Part shown: in pieces, positions 36,982 to 46,080 of the stretch
Position numbering within the stretch: position 1 is the first letter of the stretch
How the letters are laid out: each line of letters opens with the position of its first letter
NCBI GenBank assembly: GCA_045430345.1
Contig: JAILXT010000007.1
Coordinates: 261,312 to 325,311, forward strand
DNA length: 64,000 bases
Direction: 5' to 3'
From: Agarilytica sp045430345
Lineage (GTDB): Bacteria; Pseudomonadota; Gammaproteobacteria; Pseudomonadales; Cellvibrionaceae
The notes under the pieces: generated by a model
Seen by the model: only the letters and a program-made list of their open reading frames with translations
Told to the model about the DNA's origin: nothing
The model's database searches: none
Program-made: the position numbers and the translations under genes

Positions 36982-37240
36982 AAGGCTACTCAGTTATATT
37001 GAACGTTGTGTTGAGCTTGTCGTAGGTTGAAGATTAACCCACGCTAAGGACGCGCATTCTACCCTAATTTTTTGAGTCTTTGCGCGCCAGGCGCGAGAAA
37101 GAGAGGCAAATTAAGCAACTCTCATGACTTGGTGGGCTTGATCCATTAGTATTGCCCTCTTTTTCTTCAAAATTAGCCCTTAACTGAGTTCTTAGCATAG
37201 AGCGAAACCCCTTAACCTAACCGTGGAAACCGGAAGTAAC

Positions 37241-38755
37241 ATGCCCCAAAATTATCTGAAACGTATCTTGGACGCCCGTATATATGACCTCGCAGTCGAA
37301 ACGCCACTGGATGCTGTGCCGTTGATTAGCAGTCGTATTGGCAATAACGTCCTATTGAAGCGTGAAGATCTACAGCCGGTATTTTCGTTTAAGGTGCGTG
37401 GTGCCTATAACAAGCTGCGGCGTTTGAGTGATGAGCAGAAAGCAAATGGCGTGGTCGCCGCGTCGGCGGGGAATCATGCCCAGGGCTTGGCTTTGGCTGC
37501 ACAGCACTTGGGGATCAAGGCCATCATTGTGATGCCTAAGACGACTCCGGCCATCAAAGTGGATGCGGTAAAGCGCCGTGGGGCCAAAGTCGTATTGATG
37601 GGGGATGCCTATGACGGTGCGGCGGAGCATGCTCAGAAGCTTGTGGAAGAGAAAGGGATGACCTACATACACCCCTTTGATGATCCCGATGTGATCGCAG
37701 GGCAAGGTACGGTAGCCATGGAGCTATTGCGCCAACATGCTGACCCTATTGATGCCGTTTTTATTCCTGTGGGCGGTGGTGGTTTGTGTGCGGGTATGGT
37801 CGCCTACATCAAAATGGTCCGCCCAGAAATTAAAGTCTTTGCGGTTGAGGCGGAAGATTCCGCTTGTTTGAAACTTGCGATGGATAAAAAGCGCCGTGGG
37901 GTGCTGTCTCACGTAGGTATTTTTGCTGATGGTGTGGCGGTTGCCCAAATCGGTAAAGAGACATTTCGTGTGATGAAGGATTTGATCGATGGCGTTGTGA
38001 CAGCGAACACGGATGAAATGTGTGCTGCAATCAAAGATGTTTTTGAAGACACGCGCTCTATAGCGGAGCCCGCAGGCGCTTTATCATTGGCTGGCTTAAA
38101 AAAATATGCTGCAGAGAATAATTTACAAGGTAAAACACTAATCGCCATTGATAGTGGTGCAAATACGAACTTTGATCGTTTGCGTTATATTTCTGAGCGG
38201 ACTGAAATCGGTGAAAAGCGCGAAGCGATTTTTGCAGTAACGATTCCTGAAAAGCCAGGGAGTTACCAGAAGTTCTGTAAGACAATTGGTAAGCGTGGCA
38301 TCACCGAATTTAACTATCGCTATTCCGATAATAGTGATGCGCATATTTTTGTTGGAATGAAAATATCATCAGAAGGCGATGATCGCGCTTTAATCGTCGA
38401 GACGCTCGAAAAAGCGGGTTACGCGGTAGAAGATATGACGGACAACGACTTGGCGAAGAATCATATTCGTCATATGGTCGGTGGTCATGGGCCAGCGGTG
38501 GATAATGAAATTGTGTACCGCTTTCAGTTTCCCGAGCGGCCTGGCGCTTTATTGGAGTTTCTGACTAAGCTAGCAGGGCGTTGGAATATTTCGATGTTTC
38601 ATTACCGCAATCATGGATCGGCTTTTGGCCGTGTTTTGGTGGGTATGCAAGTGCCTAAAGGTGAGCGAAAAGATCTCGAAGGGTTACTGGATGAACTCCA
38701 ATATTCTTATTGGGAAGAAACGGATAATACGGCATACCGCTTGTTTTTAGATTAG
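37241..38755 (+). CDS. ilvA: Threonine ammonia-lyase (biosynthetic threonine deaminase)
   Basis: 504 residues from the ATG at 37241 with CGGAAG upstream; a GTG at 37223 would add six residues. The PLP enzyme makes 2-oxobutanoate for isoleucine. The PLP lysine is in VFSFKVRGAYNKLRRL, followed by VVAASAGNHAQGLALAA, and GGGGLCAGMVAYIK binds the cofactor phosphate. The C-terminal ~170 residues are two ACT-like domains (EKPGSYQKFCKTIGKRGITE; ERPGALLEFLTKLAGRWNIS), the isoleucine/valine feedback module of the long E. coli-type IlvA. Confidence 0.97.
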   Translation: MPQNYLKRILDARIYDLAVETPLDAVPLISSRIGNNVLLKREDLQPVFSFKVRGAYNKLRRLSDEQKANGVVAASAGNHAQGLALAAQHLGIKAIIVMPKTTPAIKVDAVKRRGAKVVLMGDAYDGAAEHAQKLVEEKGMTYIHPFDDPDVIAGQGTVAMELLRQHADPIDAVFIPVGGGGLCAGMVAYIKMVRPEIKVFAVEAEDSACLKLAMDKKRRGVLSHVGIFADGVAVAQIGKETFRVMKDLIDGVVTANTDEMCAAIKDVFEDTRSIAEPAGALSLAGLKKYAAENNLQGKTLIAIDSGANTNFDRLRYISERTEIGEKREAIFAVTIPEKPGSYQKFCKTIGKRGITEFNYRYSDNSDAHIFVGMKISSEGDDRALIVETLEKAGYAVEDMTDNDLAKNHIRHMVGGHGPAVDNEIVYRFQFPERPGALLEFLTKLAGRWNISMFHYRNHGSAFGRVLVGMQVPKGERKDLEGLLDELQYSYWEETDNTAYRLFLD

Positions 38756-38771
38756 TGGGCGCCGTAGCTCC

Positions 38772-38871
38772 GTGGTTGGGAAGCGCAGTAAGGGCACGCC
38801 GTGAACCCGTCCGTGGGGGCTCGACAGTCGCATCCGTGCGACTGACATCCCTTACTGCGATCCCCAACCAC
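38772..38871 (+). repeat. Palindromic intergenic element, copy D
   Basis: Outer arms 38772-38794 and 38849-38871 match over 21 of 23 positions. The centre begins CACGCCGTGAACCCGTCC. Hairpin 1 is CCCGTCCGTGGG (38806-38817) and hairpin 2 CAGTCGCATCCGTGCGACTG (38825-38844). It begins 17 bp after the ilvA stop and ends 38 bp before the DAHP synthase start, filling nearly the whole gap. Confidence 0.8.
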
Positions 38872-38909
38872 TCCCTCACGTTTTAAATATCTTATCCTTA
38901 GTGAATTTT

Positions 38910-39956
38910 ATGCCAAATACCTCAAACAACCGTATTCAAGAAATTCGTCCTGTAGAATCTCCTGCCGAAGTATTACAAAAAATTCCTTCGTCAAGTCAGA
39001 CGGAAAAGCTGGTCTCCGACACGCGGGATCGAATCAGTAATATTCTGCACAAAAAAGATAAGCGTTTGCTCGTGGTTGCCGGTCCCTGTTCGATTCATGA
39101 TGTTAATGCAGCAATGGAATATGGTGAGCGCCTAGTTAAACTGCGAGAGCGCTACAAAGATCAACTAGAAATCGTTATGCGAGTGTACTTTGAGAAACCG
39201 CGCACCACCGTTGGATGGAAGGGCTTAATTAATGACCCAGACTTAGACGAAAGTTTTAATATCAATAAAGGCTTGGAGTTGGGCCGCCAATTATTGGTAG
39301 ACATAAACGCACTTGGTGTTCCCGCAGGATCGGAATTTTTAGACATAGTTACAGGGCAATATTATGCAGACTTAGTGAGTTGGGGCGCAATTGGCGCCAG
39401 AACAACGGAGAGTCAGGTGCACAGAGAGTTAGCGTCAGGCCTTTCTTGCCCAGTCGGCTTTAAAAACGGCACCGACGGCAATACAAAAATCGCACTTGAT
39501 GCGATTAAGTCTTCCAATGAACCGCATATATTCCTTTCGCCAACGGACTCAGGGCGCACGGGGATTTTTAAAACCACGGGGAATGCGGATGCGCATATTA
39601 TTTTACGTGGTGGACGTACACCAAATTACGATACTCGAAACGTAAACACTGTGCTGGGTGAATTGCAGGCCCGTGGTATCGATACCAATATCATCGTCGA
39701 TTGCAGTCACGCGAATAGCGAGAAAAAATATGCGCGGCAAAATCTCGTTGTGAAAGATATCGCGGACCAAATCGAGTCAGGTCAGATGGGTCTTGGTGGG
39801 GTTATGCTAGAGAGCCATTTAGTGGAAGGGCGGCAAGATGTTGTGCCAGGAAAACCCCTCATCTATGGGCAAAGCATTACCGATGCTTGTCTGGGGTGGG
39901 GCGATACTGAAGCGGCGTTGGCCGTGCTCGCAGCTGCGGTGGATAAGCGGTTTTGA
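38910..39956 (+). CDS. Class I 3-deoxy-7-phosphoheptulonate (DAHP) synthase
   Basis: 348 residues from the ATG at 38910 (a GTG at 38901 is less likely). It condenses phosphoenolpyruvate and erythrose 4-phosphate at the entry of the shikimate pathway. VVAGPCSIHDVNAAMEYGERL, MRVYFEKPRTTVGWKGLIND and GARTTESQVHRELASGLSCPVGFKNGT-type motifs are all present, as in AroF/AroG/AroH. Which isozyme, and so which aromatic amino acid inhibits it, cannot be told. No Shine-Dalgarno sequence is obvious. Its stop overlaps the following glycosylase gene. Confidence 0.95.
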   Translation: MPNTSNNRIQEIRPVESPAEVLQKIPSSSQTEKLVSDTRDRISNILHKKDKRLLVVAGPCSIHDVNAAMEYGERLVKLRERYKDQLEIVMRVYFEKPRTTVGWKGLINDPDLDESFNINKGLELGRQLLVDINALGVPAGSEFLDIVTGQYYADLVSWGAIGARTTESQVHRELASGLSCPVGFKNGTDGNTKIALDAIKSSNEPHIFLSPTDSGRTGIFKTTGNADAHIILRGGRTPNYDTRNVNTVLGELQARGIDTNIIVDCSHANSEKKYARQNLVVKDIADQIESGQMGLGGVMLESHLVEGRQDVVPGKPLIYGQSITDACLGWGDTEAALAVLAAAVDKRF

Positions 39957-40561
39957 ATAAACGCCATATTAAAAAAGCGCTTGATGATATAGCCAAAACA
40001 GATAAGCACGTAGCCTCGGCGTTAGATAAGGTCGGCTACCCGGAGGCTCGGCATCGCCCCACTGGTTTTGAAGCCTTTCTTACGGCAATCATTAGTCAGC
40101 AAATTTCTAATAAAGCCGCAGCCACAATTAAACAGCGCGTGCTCGATACCTTGGATGAGGTAACGGCTGAATGCGTGGTTTACACTGCACCAGAAGTGAT
40201 GCGCGAAGCGGGGATGTCTCAAAGGAAAGTGGAATACGCACAGGGTTTAGCGCAAGCCATTGTGACTGGTGAGTTCGATCCCGATGGCTTACACGATTTG
40301 GATGACGAAAGCGCTGTGAAAGAAATTACGAAACTTCGCGGTTTCGGAGTATGGAGCGCAGAGGTTTATTTAATGTTTTCCCTTGGCCGCAAAGATATCT
40401 TTCCTGCCGACGATTTAATCATTCGCCAATCGCTTCAGAAATTGAAACGTAAGCGAGATAAGCTAACCGCGACGAAAGCGAGAGAGCTTGTTTCCCATTG
40501 GGCGCCGTATAGAAGTGCTGGAAGTTTGTTTTTGTGGCATTTTCATCATGCCCAACCGTAG
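39953..40561 (+). CDS. HhH-GPD DNA glycosylase (AlkA-type 3-methyladenine glycosylase)
   Basis: 202 residues from a TTG codon that overlaps the DAHP synthase stop by four bases, implying translational coupling. The HhH-GPD core is complete: FEAFLTAIISQQISNKAAATI, then ITKLRGFGVWSAEVYLMFSLG (hairpin) and DIFPADDLIIRQSLQKL with the catalytic Asp. The AlkA N-terminal domain is missing, as in Mag1-type short glycosylases. It should excise alkylated purines. Coupling to an aromatic biosynthesis gene has no evident functional reason. Confidence 0.88.
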   Translation: MNKRHIKKALDDIAKTDKHVASALDKVGYPEARHRPTGFEAFLTAIISQQISNKAAATIKQRVLDTLDEVTAECVVYTAPEVMREAGMSQRKVEYAQGLAQAIVTGEFDPDGLHDLDDESAVKEITKLRGFGVWSAEVYLMFSLGRKDIFPADDLIIRQSLQKLKRKRDKLTATKARELVSHWAPYRSAGSLFLWHFHHAQP

Positions 40562-40606
40562 TGATTAGCGGATAAATATTGTGATAGCGCGAGAGAAATG
40601 AAATAA

Positions 40607-40637
40607 GCGCAAGCTTCTAAGCTAGGGAAGCTTGCGC
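40607..40637. terminator. Hairpin between convergent genes
   Basis: GCGCAAGCTT at 40607-40616 pairs perfectly with AAGCTTGCGC at 40628-40637. On the minus strand it is followed by TTATTTCATTT, so it may terminate the cadherin-like gene, and it can serve the glycosylase gene from the other side. Confidence 0.65.
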
Positions 40638-40646
40638 GATTTGACG

Positions 40647-41864
40647 TTACTCTTGAATAACGTTGACGTATAGCGTTTCAAATACGTCGTTTGTACCATC
40701 TGAGAGCATCACGGTTAACGAGTAAGATGTTTCTACGTTGGATGGTACGAGTAGAGAAAGTACACCCGCGTCGCTGATTTGAAAAAGAGCTGAATCCAGT
40801 CCATCAACTATCGATAGCGTTACCGGATCATTTTCTGGGTCAACAGAAATAATTTCACCGACGATGCTGTCGCCCAAGCTTAAGTTCCAAACAATACAAC
40901 AGCTTTGTTCTGGTGGCTCGTTCACTTCTGTTGCTTCGATCGTTACCGGGAATTCTGCTGTGTTTGTCCCATCGGTAGCAGACATAATAACTTCGTAGCG
41001 ATTGTTTCTGTCGAAGTCGTGTGGGTTTTCAAAGTCCGGTGCCGCAAGGAAAACTAGTTTTTGATCGTCTTCGTAGTAGTCGAATAAACCAGCATCTTCG
41101 CCGCCAATAATTTCAGCAGACACTGTATCGCCATTGGGGTCTGACCAATCTAAAAATGCAGCGGGGTAATTATTTTCAGGGATGTCGTGCGCAAGTTCAC
41201 TAAGAGTCGGTGCGTCGCCACTTGGTGGTTGAGGAAGTAGGTCAGCATCAACAGTAATACCATTGATTAATACACTTTCGACAAGGCCGTCTGTGGTTGG
41301 GTAAAGTCCACCAGTGTTCCAGTTGAGAGGAACAGGATCAATGATCCAGCGAGTAGAATAGACGCCCTGCTGATTAACGCTGGTTGAGCCCAGAGGAAGA
41401 TTACTTGTGACATCTGTCCGGCCGATGCCGGCGCCTGCCGCGTAACGAACTTGTAGGTCACTGTCACTGCCGATATACCCTAACGACAGGGCATCTAAGC
41501 GCACTGGAACGGAAAACTCTAGCGTTAGGTTGTTGGAGGACCCATTTGTGAAGTTTTCGAAAAAAGGCGTTTCCGAGACAAATTGAGCGTTGTGTAGGCT
41601 ATGTACGCCAATGCCCAAGCCTTGAGAAAGAAAAGACACATAATTGGGGTTGCCTGATGAGTATGCGCCTCGGGAATCTACTCGCACTTCTAGGCCGTTA
41701 ACTTCATAAAGAAAGGTCTCTCCTAATAGCGCTGAGCCAAAGTTTACACTTGTTCCCTCGATGGTTGGGGTAAGGCCAAAATTAAATATAACCTCTTCTG
41801 CGACAGCGGTGTGGGATGCTCCTGCAAGGGCAAGCGCTAAAATAGTCCTAGTTTTTTTGTCCAT
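40647..41864 (-). CDS. Secreted protein with cadherin-like/Ig-like repeats
   Basis: 405 residues. A short signal peptide (KKTRTILALALAGASHTAVA) precedes a ~200-residue N-terminal domain of unknown type (VIFNFGLTPTIEGTSVNFG; VRLDALSLGYIGSDSDLQV). Two cadherin-like repeats follow, each ending in the hallmark strand: EVIMSATDGTNTAEFPVTI and SLTVMLSDGTNDVFETLYV. Acidic DPNGD and DPENDPV turns are likely calcium-binding sites. No sorting tail or anchor is seen, so it is probably periplasmic or exported. Such domains often mediate adhesion or carbohydrate association in marine degraders; no specific function can be given. Confidence 0.7.
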   Translation of the reverse strand: MDKKTRTILALALAGASHTAVAEEVIFNFGLTPTIEGTSVNFGSALLGETFLYEVNGLEVRVDSRGAYSSGNPNYVSFLSQGLGIGVHSLHNAQFVSETPFFENFTNGSSNNLTLEFSVPVRLDALSLGYIGSDSDLQVRYAAGAGIGRTDVTSNLPLGSTSVNQQGVYSTRWIIDPVPLNWNTGGLYPTTDGLVESVLINGITVDADLLPQPPSGDAPTLSELAHDIPENNYPAAFLDWSDPNGDTVSAEIIGGEDAGLFDYYEDDQKLVFLAAPDFENPHDFDRNNRYEVIMSATDGTNTAEFPVTIEATEVNEPPEQSCCIVWNLSLGDSIVGEIISVDPENDPVTLSIVDGLDSALFQISDAGVLSLLVPSNVETSYSLTVMLSDGTNDVFETLYVNVIQE

Positions 41865-42225
41865 TGGAAAGTCCTAATTGGTTTGATTGAAATAAGTATT
41901 AAAACGGTAATCATGTAATCGGAATGTGACACGTGACGTTTTTATCATGTGAGCGAAATAGGAGATGAGGCGTAAAGTGTCCATTCTTCAATCGAATATC
42001 CGTTATCTTGCGGTACGAAAAGCTATCGCAGTAATTCGAGGGGACCGATTACTGAGTGGCCATAAAGGAGGGCGAATAATATACAATTTGGAATCAGATG
42101 CCAACTAAGTGCGTCATTAGCGGTTTTTTAGCATAGGGGTTGTTTTTTTGTGCTGGACAGGACGCGACGGGTCAATCTTTACGAAAGCCCATCGGTTTCG
42201 CTGATTCTCACACTCAAGAGTATTC
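41865..42225. other. Gene-free gap upstream of the secreted protein
   Basis: 361 bp. It contains a modest inverted repeat CAGTAAT/ATTACTG at 42029-42035 and 42048-42054, and TGTGACACGTGACG near 41925, which only partly resembles a CRP half-site pair. No coding frame I can support. Confidence 0.4.
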
Positions 42226-42987
42226 TTACCCCAGGTCAATACTCACCGGGCAATGGTCCGAGCCGAAAATATCGTTATGAATCTCCGCGTTGCGAAGATC
42301 CCCTTGAAGCTCCGGTGACATAAGGAAGTAATCTATCCGCCAGCCTACATTCTTTGCGCGGGCGCCAGCACGGTAACTCCACCAGCTGTATTTCACCGTT
42401 TCTGGGTTGGCGAAACGGAAAGTATCTACGAAGCCCGCATCCATCAAATTTTGAAAACCATCGATTTCTTCCTGCATATAACCGGCCGATTTATTGTAGT
42501 TCGGTTTCGGTCTTGCCAAATCAATCGGTTGGTAGGCGACGTTTAAATCACCGCATACAATTACGGGTTTGGTTTCTTCTAGGGCTTTAATGAATGAGAG
42601 AAAAGCCATATCCCATGCTTGCCGGTAGCCTAAGCGTTTGAGTTCGCTACCTGAGTTGGGGGTGTAAACCGTCACTAAGTAATAGTCACTGAATTCAGCA
42701 GTAACGACTCGGCCTTCCTGATCATGCTCTTCAATGCCTATATCGATCGTGACATTGATTGGCTCTTCTCTCGAAATGATGGCCGTACCGGAGTAGCCTT
42801 TTTTGACTGCTGAATTAACGTAGATATGATAATCATCCACTTCTTGAAGCGCTTCAAATACTTGGTCGTCCTGCGCCTTAGTTTCCTGTAGGCAAAGTAC
42901 GTCTGTTTCCATCGAATCAAATGATTGGAAAAAGTCTTTTTTTATCGCGGCGCGAATGCCGTTTACGTTCCAGGATACTAGACGCAT
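42226..42987 (-). CDS. xthA: Exodeoxyribonuclease III
   Basis: 253 residues. An endonuclease/exonuclease/phosphatase-fold enzyme that nicks DNA at abasic sites in base-excision repair. WNVNGIRAAIKKDFF at the N-terminus, VLCLQETKAQDDQVF (metal Glu), VVTVYTPNSGSELKR-like strand, VICGDLNVAYQPIDLARP (Asp/Asn) and IFGSDHCPVSIDL (catalytic His) are all present. Length is usual. It reads away from the beta-barrel gene. Confidence 0.95.
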   Translation of the reverse strand: MRLVSWNVNGIRAAIKKDFFQSFDSMETDVLCLQETKAQDDQVFEALQEVDDYHIYVNSAVKKGYSGTAIISREEPINVTIDIGIEEHDQEGRVVTAEFSDYYLVTVYTPNSGSELKRLGYRQAWDMAFLSFIKALEETKPVIVCGDLNVAYQPIDLARPKPNYNKSAGYMQEEIDGFQNLMDAGFVDTFRFANPETVKYSWWSYRAGARAKNVGWRIDYFLMSPELQGDLRNAEIHNDIFGSDHCPVSIDLG

Positions 42988-43185
42988 AATTTAGATGATG
43001 ACCCTTGTTTTGGCTGAAGAATACGCAGCGAATATTAGCAACAAACGCTGGAGAAATAAATGCGGTAATAGCGGGATGATCTAGGGTATATTACCGTACT
43101 ATCCCAGGGGGCTGCCTACGTATCGATGTGGGCCGACTTTAAGGGGAGATATATTTGCATAAATAATGTACGAAAGGAGAGTGCA

Positions 43186-43743
43186 ATGATTCGGGCGATT
43201 TCCATCTTAATAGTTTTGATGTCGTGCTCAGCCGCAAAGGCGGAGGACGGTAATTTTTATTTAATGGCTGAGCTGGGACGTGGGGCTGTTGAATTTACAG
43301 ATGATTATCTTATTGAGGAGTTTGACGGAGATGAGGACTTCTCTTCGACGAACGTAGTGGCCGGCTATAATTTAGATTCGAATGTCTTATTTACGGTAAA
43401 TTTTAACCCAGCCAAAGGCGATAAGTTTTCTTCGCTAGATGATCGCTATGAATTTTATCAGTTGGGCATTGCCGTGGGGTATAAAATTGAACTGTCTGAT
43501 CGCTTTAGTTTAACGCCAAGCTTGGGTTATGCCCGTTGGGAAGTTGACGCTAGGGAAGGACAGTTTTTAAACCCAGGCCCGGAAGAATCTGTAGAGAAGC
43601 AGGGCGGAGATGTTTTTGGCCGTTTGGAAGTGGGGTTTCGGCTAAACGGATTATTAGGTTTTAATTGGTCATATGTAACCGCTGATTATGATTTTGGTAA
43701 AATTCAGTCTCATCACTTTGGTGTTAAGTTCACTATTTTTTAG
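43186..43743 (+). CDS. Small outer-membrane beta-barrel protein
   Basis: 185 residues from the ATG at 43186, placed by AGGAGA at 43175-43180; the open frame from 43126 lacks a signal peptide and is rejected. MIRAISILIVLMSCSAAKA is a signal peptide. The mature part alternates polar and aromatic residues (NFYLMAELGRGAVEF; YQLGIAVGYKIEL; FSLTPSLGYARWEV) and ends in HHFGVKFTIF, the terminal aromatic of outer-membrane barrels. Size fits an eight-stranded OmpA/OmpW/OmpX-type barrel. Precise role unknown. It converges on the YgiQ gene with five bases between stops. Confidence 0.8.
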   Translation: MIRAISILIVLMSCSAAKAEDGNFYLMAELGRGAVEFTDDYLIEEFDGDEDFSSTNVVAGYNLDSNVLFTVNFNPAKGDKFSSLDDRYEFYQLGIAVGYKIELSDRFSLTPSLGYARWEVDAREGQFLNPGPEESVEKQGGDVFGRLEVGFRLNGLLGFNWSYVTADYDFGKIQSHHFGVKFTIF

Positions 43744-43748
43744 TTGTA

Positions 43749-45878
43749 CTAGCGGCGCTTTTTATAGCCTTTCCTGGGTGATATGGGCGCCTTGACTCTT
43801 TTACGGTTATTCTGAATCGGCGGTATCAATGCCTTTTCCCCAGTACCAATAAGCTCTTTTCTTCCCATGCGCGTAAATTCCTCGCGCAACATCGGCCAGT
43901 TCTTTTCATCGTGAAAGCGCAATAGCGCTTTCTGAAAGCGTCGCGCTTTGATATCTCGAGGCGTGCGTACTTTCCCCTTTTTATACGTCACCTTATGAAG
44001 TGGATCTTTCTCTGAATAGTACATCGCTGTGGCGAGTGACATGGGTGATGGATAAAAAGTTTGTACTTGATCTAAGCGATATTTATTGCGTTTTAACCAA
44101 AATGCGAGGTTGATCATGTCGTCGTCTTCGCATCCTGGGTGTGCCGCAATAAAATAGGGAATAAGGTATTGTTTTTTGCCGGCAGCTTTTGAAAACTTAT
44201 CAAAAAGTTTTTTAAACTGATGAAATGAACTAATGCCCGGTTTCATCATTTTATTGAGTGGGCCTTCCTCTGTATGTTCTGGCGCAATTTTTAAGTAACC
44301 GCCAACATGGTGAGTGACTAGCTCTTGAATATATTCTGGGTCTTCAATCGCAAGGTCGTAGCGTAAGCCAGAAGCGATGGAAACTTTTTTAATGCCTTTT
44401 ATATGACGCGCTTTACGATACAGCTGTGTCGTTGGGGAATGGTCGGTAACGAGATTTTTACATATAGTCGGAAACACACAGGAAAGTCTGCGGCAGCGCG
44501 CGTGAATTTGTGGGTCTTTACAGTTGAGCTGATACATATTCGCGGTAGGGCCGCCGAGGTCGGATATTTGCCCGGTAAAACCAGGGACTTTATCTCGAAT
44601 ATCTTCAATCTCTTTTAATATAGATTCTTCTGATCGACTTTGAATAACACGGCCTTCGTGTTCGGTAATAGAACAAAACGTACAACCCCCAAAACATCCG
44701 CGCATGATATTTACGGATGTTTTAATCATGTCGTAGGCCGGAATGGTGGCGCCGTCGTACTGGGGATGGGGGACCCGTTGGTAGGGCAGCGCAAATACTG
44801 CGTCCATTTCATCTGTTTCTAGTGGAAGGGGCGGTGGGTTTACCCAGACTTCAAAGCTTCCCGATTTTTGTACTAATGTGCGCGCGTTTTGTGGGTTTGA
44901 TTCCATATGCAGTACACGAGAGGCATGCGAATATAGCGCGCGATCGTTCGTCACTTTTTCAAATGAGGGTAGCCGAATAACCGTTTTACTCTCGTCTAGT
45001 TGATGTTGTCGTTGTAGAGGAAGGGGGATAATTTTTATCGGCTCTTCAATATCGCCCTGTGGTGTCGCCGCTGTTTCGTTTGCGTTGCTTTTACATGTCT
45101 CATCACCAAATCCTTCCATATTATAGGGGTTTGGGATGGCATCAATATTCTTGGGCCAATCTATTCGGCTGGAATCGACAACCGTCCACCCTTCTGGAAT
45201 GGATTTTTTTAAAACAACGGTGCCGCGAATACTGTCCAGGTCGTGCACCTTTGTTCCGTTGGATATAGACGTTGCTAATTCGATAAGGGCGCGTTCAGCA
45301 TTCCCGTACAATAAAATATCCGCGCCAGAATCGATCAGTGTGGAACGACGTACTTCGTCGCTCCAGTAGTCATATTGCGCGATACGTCGAAGACTGGCTT
45401 CGATGCCACCGATAATGATAGGCACATCTTTATAGGCTTCTTTACAGCGTTGCGCGTATACCGTCACCGCGCGCTCGGGGCGTTTACCACCTTCATTGTT
45501 CGGGGTGTATGCGTCGTCACTGCGCATCTTAAGGTCGGCGGTGTAGCGGTTGATCATGGAATCCATGTTGCCAGCGCTAACGCCGAAAAAGAGGTTTGGT
45601 TTCCCAAGTGCCTTGAATGGATCCGCACTTCGCCAATCCGGCTGTGAAATCATTCCAACGCGAAAACCTTGGGCTTCCAATAAACGACCGATTAAAGCCC
45701 CACCAAAACTAGGGTGATCCACATAGGCATCCCCGTTCACAATAATAATATCGCAACTGTCCCAGCCCAATTCGTCCATTTCCGCGCGGCTCATCGGGAG
45801 AAAGGGGGCTGTGTCATAACATTCGGCCCAGTATTTTGGGAACGACATTAAGTGAGGGGCTTTTTTAATGGTTAGCAT
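43749..45878 (-). CDS. YgiQ-family radical SAM protein
   Basis: 709 residues. The 4Fe-4S motif is CFGGCTFCSI (CxxxCxxC) in the middle, preceded by PAYDMIKTSVNIMRG and an N-terminal cobalamin-like Rossmann region (DIIIVNGDAYVDHPSFGGAL). IIGGIEASLRRIAQYDYWSD and YPSPMSLATAMYYS are YgiQ hallmarks. The C-terminus is strongly basic (RKRVKAPISPRKGYKKRR), as usual for the family and suggesting RNA contact. Function is uncharacterised despite wide conservation. Confidence 0.95.
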   Translation of the reverse strand: MLTIKKAPHLMSFPKYWAECYDTAPFLPMSRAEMDELGWDSCDIIIVNGDAYVDHPSFGGALIGRLLEAQGFRVGMISQPDWRSADPFKALGKPNLFFGVSAGNMDSMINRYTADLKMRSDDAYTPNNEGGKRPERAVTVYAQRCKEAYKDVPIIIGGIEASLRRIAQYDYWSDEVRRSTLIDSGADILLYGNAERALIELATSISNGTKVHDLDSIRGTVVLKKSIPEGWTVVDSSRIDWPKNIDAIPNPYNMEGFGDETCKSNANETAATPQGDIEEPIKIIPLPLQRQHQLDESKTVIRLPSFEKVTNDRALYSHASRVLHMESNPQNARTLVQKSGSFEVWVNPPPLPLETDEMDAVFALPYQRVPHPQYDGATIPAYDMIKTSVNIMRGCFGGCTFCSITEHEGRVIQSRSEESILKEIEDIRDKVPGFTGQISDLGGPTANMYQLNCKDPQIHARCRRLSCVFPTICKNLVTDHSPTTQLYRKARHIKGIKKVSIASGLRYDLAIEDPEYIQELVTHHVGGYLKIAPEHTEEGPLNKMMKPGISSFHQFKKLFDKFSKAAGKKQYLIPYFIAAHPGCEDDDMINLAFWLKRNKYRLDQVQTFYPSPMSLATAMYYSEKDPLHKVTYKKGKVRTPRDIKARRFQKALLRFHDEKNWPMLREEFTRMGRKELIGTGEKALIPPIQNNRKRVKAPISPRKGYKKRR

Positions 45879-46080
45879 GGAGTTTTTTCAAGATTTAAGA
45901 AGTGACGAATATAATCAGGAGGTGATTTTAGAACTATTGATGATAATAGCGCCTTTTGATCCCCATACCAAAGATTAATTCGAAAAGTTTGACTAAAAAA
46001 CCAGCATGTCTCGCCAGAATACTATACTTAGGAGCGGAAGCCCTATATGAAAATGTTCTATCTATTTTGAGTCGGGATCT

